Notes under the pieces: model-generated
What the model saw: only the letters and a program-made list of their open reading frames with translations
What the model was told of the DNA's origin: nothing
Databases searched by the model: none
Translations under genes and position numbers: made by a program
Origin: CAUZJO01 sp963580245
GTDB taxonomy: Bacteria; Sumerlaeota; Sumerlaeia; MVZB01
Reading direction: 5' to 3'
Length of the DNA: 48,600 bases
NCBI GenBank assembly: GCA_963580245.1
Contig: CAUZJO010000012.1
Coordinates: forward strand, 1-48,600
In this document: one piece after another, positions 17,426-26,148 of the stretch
Layout of the letters: the number at the start of each line of letters is the position of its first letter
Numbering within the stretch: position 1 is the stretch's first letter

Positions 17426-20374
17426 GTGACGACGCCGATGGTTTCCAGGACCCGTTTATCTCCTCTCTCAATCGCGCTTGCCTTTATTCATCTCGTTTCA
17501 CTTGGCTTCGGCCGGAATTCCCCGCCCCCCGATTGCGTCAAAGTTTACGTGCGTCGGGACCACATGGTTCGGATTACCGGTCGGGACATCTTGCGGGCAC
17601 GGGAATTCGACGACCGCCTTCTCCTCCGCGAGATCGCGGGCGACGAATTGTTCGATTGGCCCAGCGCGGCCCATGGCGAGCACCATGATTCATCCCGCGC
17701 CGAAGGGTATGAGCCCACCAAGAAGTCGAAGATTGAAGCCGTCCCGAGCCGCGAAGCGTCGGACGGACCGACGGCGTCGCCCTATTGCATAAAGATTTCC
17801 GGTGACGGGCACAAGTGGCCGGTAACGCTGAAAACCAAGAAGGTGTTTCATCTCGAGGGCGGGGGACGCTATCGCATTTCGTGCAATTTCTATAGCGCCG
17901 AGCAAGAAACGCGAGTCCAAATCGCCGCGATGAGCGATCTATCGTATAGCGTCAAGGCCATGAACACCGAGCTTAACAGGACTATCTTCGACAACACGCC
18001 CGGCCAATGGACGCGCCTGACGGGCACGCTCACGATGCCGGACGTCGGCGACCATGAAGCGCACCTCAGATTCCTCAATTTGAGGCAAGCGGAACAGACC
18101 TGGTATATCGATGACATCTCGATGAAGAAATTGGAATTGAGAGAAGATCCGGACGCGCTGGAAAAGATCGGACGCTTGGGCGACCGGATGAACTTGAGCG
18201 ACATCAAGGCGGATCGGGTGAACCTGTATTGCCAGGGCGAGACGGTCCCCATCATCGTCGAGAAGACCGACGTCGATGGCCGTTTCGGCGTCGAGACGGA
18301 GATCATCTTCTGGGGAGAGTCTCTGAACGATGAACTAAAGCGCGACAACCCGATGGCGGAGGATAATGTTTACGTCCTGGTGTTTGCGAGCGATGACCCG
18401 CCGCATCGGTTTTCTCGAGCCGAGGGCCTTTCTTTGACCGATGAAGCTCCCCCGCTCGTCGAGAGCCACCGCAGACTCCTGCACCTGGAACGGGACCGTG
18501 AGCTGGCGTATTACCGGTCGTACGCCGGACGACCCACGGACCGGGTCATGTGGACCTATTTCAAGTCCCCGCCGCGCAGCGGGCGAGAAATTCATCTCGA
18601 TCCCCTCGGCGACCTGGTTGCGGATGGTTCCCCGGCCGTGGCGCGCATGCTTTTTTGGGGGTTCACCTATCTTGATAAGGATCCCGATCACGAGTGGACG
18701 GTCCGGATCAACGACGCGCCGATCGGCGGGGCGACCTGGGACGGACGCGACCACTATGTGTTCGAGGCCGAGATCGACCCGCGGCGCCTCCACTCGGACC
18801 GGCGCAACCTCATCAGCCTTGTCAACGAGCACGAGGACCGCACGATCGATCAGATTGCGCTGGACTGGATCGAAATCGAATACGACGCGCGATTCAAACC
18901 CGAAGCGGATTTTGTCGCCTTCGATCTGCCCGCCGCGGTTGGTCCGCGCATGATTCGACTGATCGATGACTTCTCGGGCGGGGCTGTCCGCCTATTCGAC
19001 CTGACACGGCAGACCGAACTGGAGATTCCTTCGCCCCCGCGGCCTCTCAAAGGGCGTGGATACATGGAGTTTCCGTATCCGGGGTCGGCCCAGCCCGTCA
19101 AGCTCGCGGCGGTGGGACCCGCTGGCCTGATGCGTCCGGAGAAAGCGGTCATCGGATATCCCACGCGCCTGCGGGACCTCGCGCGCTCGCCGCAATACGT
19201 CATCGTGACGCACCGCAAGTTCATGGGGGCGGCCGGGCGGCTGATCGAGCACCGCCGGGGTCAGGGGCTCTCAACGCTGCTGGTCGACGTCGAGGACGTC
19301 TACGACGAGTACAACCACGGGATCATTTCGGCCGACGCGTTGAAACACTTCTTCGACGACCTGATCGAGAAGTCGGCGGACGGGGCATCGGGGCTGCGCT
19401 ACGTTTTCCTCATCGGCGACGCGACGTTCGACAGCAAAGGCATCGTCCCCGAGTCAATGAACTATGTCCCGACCCACCATGTGGTCAGCGGGGGCAGGGC
19501 GTATGACTACACCCCCACGTACGCCCATGATGACTATTTCGTCCTGGGCAACCCGGTCGGCAAGACGCCCCGGGTTGCGATCGGGCGCCTGCCAATCAGC
19601 GGCGTCGAGTCATTGAACCATTACATCGACAAGTTGGTTGAATACGAGACGGAGCAGCCGAATTCAGAGCCCGCGCCGAAGGCGCCGAACTGGCGCGACC
19701 GGGCGCTGCTGATCGGGGCCGAGGGGTTCGCCCATTTTTGCGAGGGCTTGGCGCGTGAGAGCCTCGCGGGATGGGACGTAGAGGAGGTTTATGCGCGCGA
19801 GGGAGACGTGGCGTCGAATATCGAGTTGCAAAACCGGATCCTTAAGACCATCGACAAGGGGGCCGGCGTCGTCTATTTCGTCGGCCACGGCGCTTACTTC
19901 ATGTGGCGCACCGGGCCGTTCGATTCCAAGTTACAGAGCGACATGTTCAACAGCGGCCACGTCGCCCGGCTGACCAACCGACCCATGTATCCCATCGTGC
20001 TGACCTCGACCTGCTTCTCCAATCTCTACGACGCGCCGATCAACTATCACAAGGCGCGCCGGGACAACCCTTCGGCTTCGGGCATCGGCATCTACATGGT
20101 CGAGGCGCCGCGCAAGGGGGCGATCGCCTGCATCGGTCACGTCGGGAAGATCACGGCGGCCGCCGGGCACTTGTTTTGCCGCGAGGTGTTGGATGCGCTG
20201 GGCGACCCGTCGACCACGCGCCTGGGCGACGCTTTTCTCGGGGCCAAGTCCCAGTTCACCAGCAACTTCCATGCCGGGATGGCCCTGATCGGCGATCCGG
20301 CGATCCGCGTCGGCGCGCGCTATCACAGGGAAGTGGCGGGGGGCGAGCTCACGCAAGCCGACGCGAAACGTTGA
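17426..20374 (+). CDS. Secreted peptidase C25 (gingipain-like) protein
   Basis: This 982-residue protein has a signal peptide (LSPLSIALAFIHLVSLGFG) and a long N-terminal region. That region includes a carbohydrate-binding-like beta domain near residues 110-235 (FHLEGGGRYRISCNFYSAE to TWYIDDISMKKLEL). The C25 caspase-like catalytic part begins near residue 590 (YVIVTHRKFMGAAGRLIEHR). The dyad is His821 in YFVGHGAYFMW and Cys863 in VLTSTCFSN. Other family marks are YVFLIGDATFDS, YAHDDYFVLG and RVAIGRLPIS. The protein ends soon after the catalytic region (HAGMALIGDPAIRV), without the C-terminal sorting domain found in Bacteroidota gingipains. GTG at 17426 or ATG at 17438 could be the start. It probably acts outside the cell or on the surface. 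Confidence 0.9.
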   Translation: MTTPMVSRTRLSPLSIALAFIHLVSLGFGRNSPPPDCVKVYVRRDHMVRITGRDILRAREFDDRLLLREIAGDELFDWPSAAHGEHHDSSRAEGYEPTKKSKIEAVPSREASDGPTASPYCIKISGDGHKWPVTLKTKKVFHLEGGGRYRISCNFYSAEQETRVQIAAMSDLSYSVKAMNTELNRTIFDNTPGQWTRLTGTLTMPDVGDHEAHLRFLNLRQAEQTWYIDDISMKKLELREDPDALEKIGRLGDRMNLSDIKADRVNLYCQGETVPIIVEKTDVDGRFGVETEIIFWGESLNDELKRDNPMAEDNVYVLVFASDDPPHRFSRAEGLSLTDEAPPLVESHRRLLHLERDRELAYYRSYAGRPTDRVMWTYFKSPPRSGREIHLDPLGDLVADGSPAVARMLFWGFTYLDKDPDHEWTVRINDAPIGGATWDGRDHYVFEAEIDPRRLHSDRRNLISLVNEHEDRTIDQIALDWIEIEYDARFKPEADFVAFDLPAAVGPRMIRLIDDFSGGAVRLFDLTRQTELEIPSPPRPLKGRGYMEFPYPGSAQPVKLAAVGPAGLMRPEKAVIGYPTRLRDLARSPQYVIVTHRKFMGAAGRLIEHRRGQGLSTLLVDVEDVYDEYNHGIISADALKHFFDDLIEKSADGASGLRYVFLIGDATFDSKGIVPESMNYVPTHHVVSGGRAYDYTPTYAHDDYFVLGNPVGKTPRVAIGRLPISGVESLNHYIDKLVEYETEQPNSEPAPKAPNWRDRALLIGAEGFAHFCEGLARESLAGWDVEEVYAREGDVASNIELQNRILKTIDKGAGVVYFVGHGAYFMWRTGPFDSKLQSDMFNSGHVARLTNRPMYPIVLTSTCFSNLYDAPINYHKARRDNPSASGIGIYMVEAPRKGAIACIGHVGKITAAAGHLFCREVLDALGDPSTTRLGDAFLGAKSQFTSNFHAGMALIGDPAIRVGARYHREVAGGELTQADAKR

Positions 20375-20422
20375 GGAGGTGTCAGGCGCTATGCTATTCG
20401 AGGGGCCGGGTCTGGGCGCCGC

Positions 20423-20890
20423 TCAGTGGTTCTCGTCGCGAAACATGGTCCCCCGCCCCTCGATCAGCTCCGTATCCTCCGGGGTCAGAGGCTTGGCGGC
20501 GCCGCGCAGGGTCTGCTCGCGAAACACATGCTCCTCGGAGCCGTCCAGGTCCTTGCAGATCACTCGATAGAAATAGGCGCGGCCCGCCTCGACATCCAGG
20601 TCATAGTAGGTATAGAGGTAGGGCGTCGTGGTCGTGCCCGCCGCATCGAGCGGATGGTCGGGATTCAGACAGACGAACTCCCCATCCTCGGCCTCGGCGC
20701 GATAGACGTAATATCCGAATGTGTTCAGCTCGGTTTCGGTTTGCCAGCGGATCCGCACCCGCGCCGGCTCGCCATCCCCCTCGCCCCAGCGCGCCGGGCC
20801 CGCGAAACGACCGCACGCGCAAACGCATGGGACTAGCCCCAGGACCAGGACCCATTTTAGCCATTGGGGGTTCGCGTACATCTTCGACAT
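20423..20890 (-). CDS. Small lipoprotein with fibronectin-III-like fold
   Basis: This 155-residue protein has a hydrophobic N-terminus ending in a lipobox-like VCAC. The rest (RIRWQTETELNTFGYYVYRAEAEDGEF to YTYYDLDVEAGRAYFYRVICKDLDGSEE) is the pattern of a single fibronectin type III-like domain, as often found in non-enzymatic exported proteins. It lies convergent to the C25 peptidase. Function is not known. An internal ATG three codons downstream is an alternative start. Confidence 0.7.
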   Translation of the reverse strand: MSKMYANPQWLKWVLVLGLVPCVCACGRFAGPARWGEGDGEPARVRIRWQTETELNTFGYYVYRAEAEDGEFVCLNPDHPLDAAGTTTTPYLYTYYDLDVEAGRAYFYRVICKDLDGSEEHVFREQTLRGAAKPLTPEDTELIEGRGTMFRDENH

Positions 20891-21428
20891 TGGATTCCGC
20901 GCGGGGACGTATAAGAAGCCCTAACATATAACGCGGATAGCAATCAAGCGGCTCGACGTGGCGGGATCCGCGCTGGGCCTGAAGCGGCTTGCGCCACGGC
21001 GAAGGCGCACGTAAACCAAGCAGAGACAGCGATTTATATCCTTGCGCCCTCCCCCGCGTCGTGCCGGCCCGCGGGGGAGGGCGCGGGCGATCTTTCGATT
21101 GCATTTTGGACTGGAGCGTGTGAGACTAAACTTACGAAACGACAGCGATTTCGGCCTCGCTGGATGTTGGGTCGTTCGGGAATGGGATGCATCCCGGCGA
21201 CCCTTCAGATCAATGGGCGTCATCCGGCGGACTTGGAGTGGTTGCAACGCGGATTCCGACATATAGAGAAGATTTGAAGAGTATCCAACGACGATACAGT
21301 TGCGTGGCTGGGGAGGGGGTGATCGGAAGGCTTAGCAATCCACGAACCATGTGGTTTTCTTACCGCCCGAACGCCGGTGGCGGCGGAAGTGGGAAATTAT
21401 AATTGTAAAAAAGGGAGACAACGAGCTC
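20891..21428. other. Long intergenic region with a strong hairpin, no gene
   Basis: This 538-base gap separates a minus-strand lipoprotein gene from the plus-strand S8 peptidase gene. Several short frames cross it but none has coding character. Its main content is the hairpin at 21044-21084 and the ribosome binding site GGGAG at 21413-21417 before the S8 gene. I saw no convincing -35/-10 pair. Confidence 0.55.
21044..21084. repeat. Perfect 15-bp stem hairpin
   Basis: GCGCCCTCCCCCGCG at 21044-21058 is the exact reverse complement of 21070-21084, with an 11-base loop. No T-run follows on either strand, so it is not a standard terminator. It could be a protein site, an RNA structure or part of a dispersed repeat. 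Confidence 0.75.
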
Positions 21429-23390
21429 ATGTATCACGGAACTGCTAGACAAGCGGCCGCCGGGAGCGAACTTCCCGACGTGGCCCGCATGACGGGGTTC
21501 TTGGGGATTGCGACTGCGGCCGTCATCATGCTGGCCTTGCTTGCGGGTCCCGCTTGGGGCCAGGAAGAGTTTGCCTATCCGCCCGCCGACAAAGTCGACG
21601 GCGAGATTGTCGCCCACCGCAAAGATAAGCTCCAACCCGCCCACAAAACGGCGGCGAAGCACCGGTCGGACCTCGTCAAGTTCGGCCTCAACCCCGACAA
21701 CCTGGACCGCGAGGACTGCGCCTTATATGTCAAGGGCAAACTGACCGAACAAGAGAAACTGGCGCTCAAGGAGGACGGGATTTTCGTCCACCCGACCTAT
21801 GTGGCGGATGTTCCGGGCAAGCATCCCTACGGTTTCTATCTGGCGACGGTCGAATACAACGCCCTGAACAAGATCCGCAACGACGACCGCTTCGCTTACT
21901 TGCAATCCACCGAGTTCATGCACGAACCGATGAACGACGTCGGCGCCGTGCTGACCAACGTTGATGACGTGCACGCCGGCACGGGAGTGACCGCCGCCGA
22001 CGGCACGGGCGTCAAGGTCGCCATCGCCGATTCGGGCTTCGATACCGCGAACACGGCGGACTTCCCCGGCGCGGCCGTGACCGAGATGTGGGACATGTCC
22101 GACGGCACCAGCACGGTGGATTGGGGGACAACCGTCACCAACACGCTTACGGGACACGGCACCCACGTGGCCGGCACGGCGGTGGGCCGCGGCGGCAACT
22201 CCGGCGGCACCTACGCGGGCATGGCCAAGGGCGCGGAGATCGCGTTCTACAAGATTGGCAATGACTCGACCGGCTCCGCCACGAGCAACGACGAGGTCGA
22301 GGCGATTGTCCAGGCGGCTGTGTGGGGCGCCGATGTCTTCACGATGAGTTATGGCGGCACCAGCACCTACATGGACGGCTCGTCGGCGATGGAGGCGGCG
22401 ATTGATTCCGCCGTTTCCGGAGGGATGTGCGTCTTCATCTCGGCGGGCAACGAGGCCAATGATGACGAGCATGATTCGACTACCGTGGCACCAACGGTCA
22501 CCTCGGCAACGCCGCTCCTCAACTATACGATCGACAACACGTTGGGAGGATCGACATACACCGACGAGGAACACATCCGCGTCATCTGGCGCGATGGATC
22601 GCCCTTGGACGCCAACATGACCCTATCGACGGCGACGGCCCTCGGGGGTGGAGAAACCCTGGTCCCGATGTTTTCCAGTTTCAGCCCCCGCGCGACCGAG
22701 GGCAAGCGCTACGTATTGACCCCCAGCGTCCCCGCCGGCATGTCGAAGACTTACGACTTCACCGTGGAGAATACCGCCGTCGGCGGGATCACCCCGCGGG
22801 TCCACCTCTACAGCACCGTTGGAATCGGAACGTTCGACAGCGCCGATGAGTCATATACCGTGAGCACCCCGGCCCTGGCCGACGGCGCGTGCGCCGTCGC
22901 AGCGTATGTCCATCGGTCGACATGGACAGCTTATGATGGAACCACGGGAGTGGGGTTCGGCCAGTCACTGGGGACCCGCGCGACGTTCAGCAGCAAAGGT
23001 CCGCGCATCGATGACGTGACGGTCTTTTCGGTCACGCAGAAACCCGACTTCTCCGCCCCCGGCAGCGCCACGATCTCGACCCGCGACACGCCATTCCATC
23101 CGACGACCTTGCGGATCATCGACGATGACGGCTTGACGCTTGACAGCAGCGGGCCCGCCAACTACTACGTCCTGCAGGGCACCAGCATGGCCTGTCCGCA
23201 CGCGGCGGGCGTCGCGGCACTACTCAAGGAGGCGGACCCCGGGGCCTCGCCGGCCACGATCAAGAGTTACCTGACCACGACGGCGTCCATGTCGGGTTTG
23301 CCCGATAACGATCAAGGCTACGGCCTCATCGACGCCCTGGCGGCGAGCATCGCCGTGCCGGTCGAGGTGAGCGGATACTTGATCGATTGA
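21429..23390 (+). CDS. Secreted S8 (subtilisin-like) serine protease with inserted beta domain
   Basis: Counted from ATG 21429, the triad is Asp201 (VAIADSGFD), His246 (GHGTHVAGTA) and Ser586 (GTSMACPHAAGVAALL), with the oxyanion Asn in FISAGNEANDD. About 340 residues separate His and Ser, more than in plain subtilisins. An extra beta-rich domain (TIDNTLGGSTYTDEEHIRVI to TPRVHLYSTVGI) is inserted after the oxyanion loop. A signal peptide (GIATAAVIMLALLAGPAWG) and a prodomain of about 140 residues precede the catalytic part. The chosen start has GGGAG eleven bases upstream; the frame is open further to 21351. A terminator-like hairpin follows the stop. It is the second of three large exported proteases here. 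Confidence 0.9.
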   Translation: MYHGTARQAAAGSELPDVARMTGFLGIATAAVIMLALLAGPAWGQEEFAYPPADKVDGEIVAHRKDKLQPAHKTAAKHRSDLVKFGLNPDNLDREDCALYVKGKLTEQEKLALKEDGIFVHPTYVADVPGKHPYGFYLATVEYNALNKIRNDDRFAYLQSTEFMHEPMNDVGAVLTNVDDVHAGTGVTAADGTGVKVAIADSGFDTANTADFPGAAVTEMWDMSDGTSTVDWGTTVTNTLTGHGTHVAGTAVGRGGNSGGTYAGMAKGAEIAFYKIGNDSTGSATSNDEVEAIVQAAVWGADVFTMSYGGTSTYMDGSSAMEAAIDSAVSGGMCVFISAGNEANDDEHDSTTVAPTVTSATPLLNYTIDNTLGGSTYTDEEHIRVIWRDGSPLDANMTLSTATALGGGETLVPMFSSFSPRATEGKRYVLTPSVPAGMSKTYDFTVENTAVGGITPRVHLYSTVGIGTFDSADESYTVSTPALADGACAVAAYVHRSTWTAYDGTTGVGFGQSLGTRATFSSKGPRIDDVTVFSVTQKPDFSAPGSATISTRDTPFHPTTLRIIDDDGLTLDSSGPANYYVLQGTSMACPHAAGVAALLKEADPGASPATIKSYLTTTASMSGLPDNDQGYGLIDALAASIAVPVEVSGYLID

Positions 23391-23427
23391 TCGATCGACG
23401 GCATGCGCCGGAAATGCACGGTAACCT

Positions 23428-23457
23428 AAAGGGCGGCGTCAATGGCGTCGCCCTTTT
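23428..23457 (+). terminator. Rho-independent terminator after the S8 protease gene
   Basis: An 11-bp stem (AAAGGGCGGCG with CGTCGCCCTTT, one G-U pair) and a 7-base loop end in a short T-run, 38 bases after the stop. Confidence 0.7.
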
Positions 23458-23480
23458 GTATCGCCGCGCGCTCGCCACGA

Positions 23481-23759
23481 TTACGGTTGCTCCGTCTCGG
23501 TCTCCTGGCTGGGCGCGTCGGTTTGCTCCATCAGAACCGGCTCCGTCGTTTCCACGGGATTCGTATCGTCTGTCTGAAAGGGATCCTCTGCCGAAACGGC
23601 CGGCACTGGAGTGGTGGCGGCGGGTTCCGTCTGCGTCTCAGCCGCAGAGTCCTCATCCTCCTCCGGACGATCGCCGGGCGACCCACATCCCCCCATGCAC
23701 ACAACCAGGACGAATATCCCGATCAGGACCAGTGATTGCTTCATCCATGCATTGATCAC
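23481..23759 (-). CDS. Small acidic Thr/Pro/Glu-rich lipoprotein
   Basis: The 92-residue product has a hydrophobic N-terminus (LVLIGIFVLVVCMGGC) with lipobox MGGC. A low-complexity tail rich in Glu, Thr, Pro and Asp follows. AGAGGTG is placed just before the first ATG; an internal ATG five codons later would also give the signal. No domain is recognisable. It is likely a lipid-anchored flexible surface peptide. Confidence 0.6.
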   Translation of the reverse strand: MINAWMKQSLVLIGIFVLVVCMGGCGSPGDRPEEDEDSAAETQTEPAATTPVPAVSAEDPFQTDDTNPVETTEPVLMEQTDAPSQETETEQP

Positions 23760-23961
23760 CTCTTGCCTCCTGGGGCCAATCTTCTCAAGGTCGTAATGTA
23801 CGCCGCGCTCCTGTTACAAGCACAAAGCACCAGGCATCCAGACAACGCGCCGCCCCTTTTGTTCCCTGCCTAGATCGATCACGGACGGATCGAGCTTGCC
23901 GGTCCCGCCCCATTCGCCATAGAGTGGACCTTCCAATGCCAAAAAGAGGGAGCGTCATTTG

Positions 23962-24735
23962 ATGGAGAGGAAATGGTTACGACAGCGCGCGCTTGAGGGC
24001 GAGCTGCTTTCGGGTTGCTGGGTTGTGCTCGGATCGAGCCTGACAACCGAGATTTGTGGGCGGGCGGGATTCGATTGGGTCATCCTTGATCTCGAACACG
24101 GCATGGGCGACCTGGAAAGCCTGTTGTATCAGTTGCAGGCGCTGGAGGGCACGCCGGCCGTCCCCCTTGTCCGGATCGCCTGGAACCAGACGCACCTGTT
24201 CAAGCGGGTCCTCGATCTGGGGCCCGCCGGCGTGATGGTGCCCTGGGTCAACAGCGCCGAGGAGGCGCGCCAGGCCGTGCGCGCGATGCGTTACCCGCCC
24301 CAGGGCGTGCGCGGCGTGACCCCGCTGAGCCGCCCCGGCAACTTCGGCCAGGATTATCAGGAATACTTCGAGCAGGCGAACGACAAGCTGCTGACGATCG
24401 CCCAGATCGAGACGCCCCAGGCGGTGGAAAACGTCGACGAGATCGCGGCGGTCGACGGCGTGGACGTCCTGTTCGTGGGGCCGATGGATTTGAGCATCAA
24501 CATGGGGATCGCCAAGCAATTCGACCACCCGCGCTTCCGCGAGGCGCTGGCCACGGTGCTCGCCGCCTGCCGCCGCCACGGCAAGGCGGCCGGAATCCTG
24601 CTGCTCGATCCCGACAAGGTCAAGCCGACGGTCGCCGACGGCTTCACGTTCGTCGGCCTGAGCTCGGACGGCGGCGAATTGGCGACCGCGATGAAACGGC
24701 TGGCCAAGGCGTTTGATCCATGTCGGAAAGCCTAA
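23962..24735 (+). CDS. HpcH/HpaI family aldolase (2-keto-3-deoxy acid type)
   Basis: Class II pyruvate aldolases of this family cleave 2-keto-3-deoxy or 4-hydroxy-2-keto acids to pyruvate and an aldehyde, using a divalent metal. The roughly 257-residue protein has the family motifs: GFDWVILDLEHGMGD, VRIAWNQ, GPAGVMVPWVNSAEEAR, QIETPQAVENVDEIA (metal Glu) and VDVLFVGPMDLSINMG (metal Asp). It is closest in pattern to KDR-aldolase/GarL-type enzymes, but the sugar acid cannot be told. The ATG at 23962 is preferred over the TTG one codon before it; GAGGGA is correctly placed upstream. No other sugar-acid genes are adjacent. Confidence 0.88.
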   Translation: MERKWLRQRALEGELLSGCWVVLGSSLTTEICGRAGFDWVILDLEHGMGDLESLLYQLQALEGTPAVPLVRIAWNQTHLFKRVLDLGPAGVMVPWVNSAEEARQAVRAMRYPPQGVRGVTPLSRPGNFGQDYQEYFEQANDKLLTIAQIETPQAVENVDEIAAVDGVDVLFVGPMDLSINMGIAKQFDHPRFREALATVLAACRRHGKAAGILLLDPDKVKPTVADGFTFVGLSSDGGELATAMKRLAKAFDPCRKA

Positions 24736-24754
24736 ACGGAAGGTCTAGAGAGTG

Positions 24755-24875
24755 CCTCTAAAAATTCAGTCCCGTCAGGGACGATTGCTTTCAGCCCGCC
24801 ACGCAAGTGGCGGGAAATCAAACCGATCATGAATTGGAGTCCCTTGGGGACGACTGCAAACCGGATTTTTAGAGG
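24755..24875. mobile_element. 121-bp element with 11-bp inverted ends and three hairpins
   Basis: The ends are a perfect inverted repeat: CCTCTAAAAAT at 24755-24765 and ATTTTTAGAGG at 24865-24875. Inside are three perfect stems: GTCCC/GGGAC at 24769-24782, CCCGCCAC/GTGGCGGG at 24795-24814 and GTCCC/GGGAC at 24839-24851. No coding frame is present. It fits a MITE-like or dispersed palindromic repeat moved by a transposase supplied elsewhere. Confidence 0.7.
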
Positions 24876-24896
24876 TTACCTAGAATCATTGGCGGA

Positions 24897-26072
24897 ATGT
24901 CGGCGAGCTGTCCGGAAACCACCAGCGCATGGGCGGGGGTTTATGTTCACTGGCCGTTTTGTGAGCGTAAGTGCCCCTATTGCGACTTTTATACGTTCGG
25001 CCGCGAGCATCCGTACAACCAATACGCTGAGCCCTACCTGGCCTCGTTAATCGCGGAGATCGGGGCGGTTCAGACGCGGTTTGGGCTGGAGGAGCCTCCG
25101 CGGGCCGATACGGTTTATTTCGGCGGCGGCACGCCCAGCCTGATGGGACCGGCAGTGCTGGACCGGTTGCTGGCGGCGCTGGAGCAGGCGTTTCGGCTCG
25201 AAGGGGGCGCGGAGGTCACGCTGGAGGTCAACCCCACCACGGCCGAAGCCGCCGCGCTGGGCGATATCCTGGCGTTGGGGGTCAACCGGCTCAGCGTGGG
25301 GTGCCAGTCGTTCAACGACCGACTCCTGAGGGAGCTGGGCCGGCTTCACGACGCCGCGACGACCCGGCGCGCCCTGGCGCACATCCGCGAGATCGGCGCG
25401 ATGAACATCTCGCTGGACCTCATCTTCGGCGCGCCGACGCAGACCATCGCCGACTTCGAAGCCGACCTGGAGGCCGCCCTCGAGTTTGGTCCCGAGCACT
25501 TCTCGGCCTACAACCTGACGATCCACGCAGGCACGCCCTACCACCGCCGCCGACGCGAGGGGAAGCTCGATTTGCCCGGCGAGGAAACCCAGACCGCCAT
25601 GTTCGAGCTTTTGATGGATCGCCTGGCCACGGCGGGCTACGAGCATTATGAAATCTCCAATTGGGCCCGTCCGGGTTTTCAGAGTCGGCACAATAGTAAG
25701 TACTGGCGTGATTGCGACGTATTTAGTCTGGGCGCGTCGGCCCACGGCGTGGTCGAGGGGCGACGCGGCCACAATCCCCGCGACCTGAAGGGCTACCTCG
25801 CGCGCGCGCCGGAAGCGCCGCCCGAGGCGGAGCTGGCCTCCAACGGCGACCGCTCCCGGCGCGGCGAGATCATGATGCTGGCCTTGCGCCGGGTGTGCGG
25901 GGTCGGCTGGCCCGAGATCGATGCCTGGATGGGCACCGACGCGCGGGGCTTCTATCAGCCCGAGCTTGACCGCTTGGGCGACCAGGGTCTCATCGATTGG
26001 GATGACGCGTCGATCCGCCTCACGCGCCGGGGCATCCTGCTGGCCGACTCCGTGGTCGAGCGGTTTTTCTGA
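24897..26072 (+). CDS. hemW: HemW-like radical SAM protein (heme chaperone family)
   Basis: The 391-residue protein has the radical SAM cluster motif CERKCPYC (Cys22, Cys26, Cys29) and the SAM-binding GGGTPS. Later HemW family marks are LSVGCQSFNDRLLRELGRLH, ISLDLIFGAPTQT, AYNLTIHAGTPYHRR, YEHYEISNWAR and DVFSLGASAHG, and the last 70 residues are the usual winged HemN_C part. HemW proteins hand heme to target proteins; they are often mislabelled as oxygen-independent coproporphyrinogen oxidase. Start ATG at 24897. bshA follows 76 bases later on the same strand. Confidence 0.9.
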   Translation: MSASCPETTSAWAGVYVHWPFCERKCPYCDFYTFGREHPYNQYAEPYLASLIAEIGAVQTRFGLEEPPRADTVYFGGGTPSLMGPAVLDRLLAALEQAFRLEGGAEVTLEVNPTTAEAAALGDILALGVNRLSVGCQSFNDRLLRELGRLHDAATTRRALAHIREIGAMNISLDLIFGAPTQTIADFEADLEAALEFGPEHFSAYNLTIHAGTPYHRRRREGKLDLPGEETQTAMFELLMDRLATAGYEHYEISNWARPGFQSRHNSKYWRDCDVFSLGASAHGVVEGRRGHNPRDLKGYLARAPEAPPEAELASNGDRSRRGEIMMLALRRVCGVGWPEIDAWMGTDARGFYQPELDRLGDQGLIDWDDASIRLTRRGILLADSVVERFF

Positions 26073-26148
26073 TCCCGCTGGTCATCGCCGACGTGATTGA
26101 TTAAACTACGGAACCGCTCGGGGACAATCCGCCTTAGAGGTAAATCAA

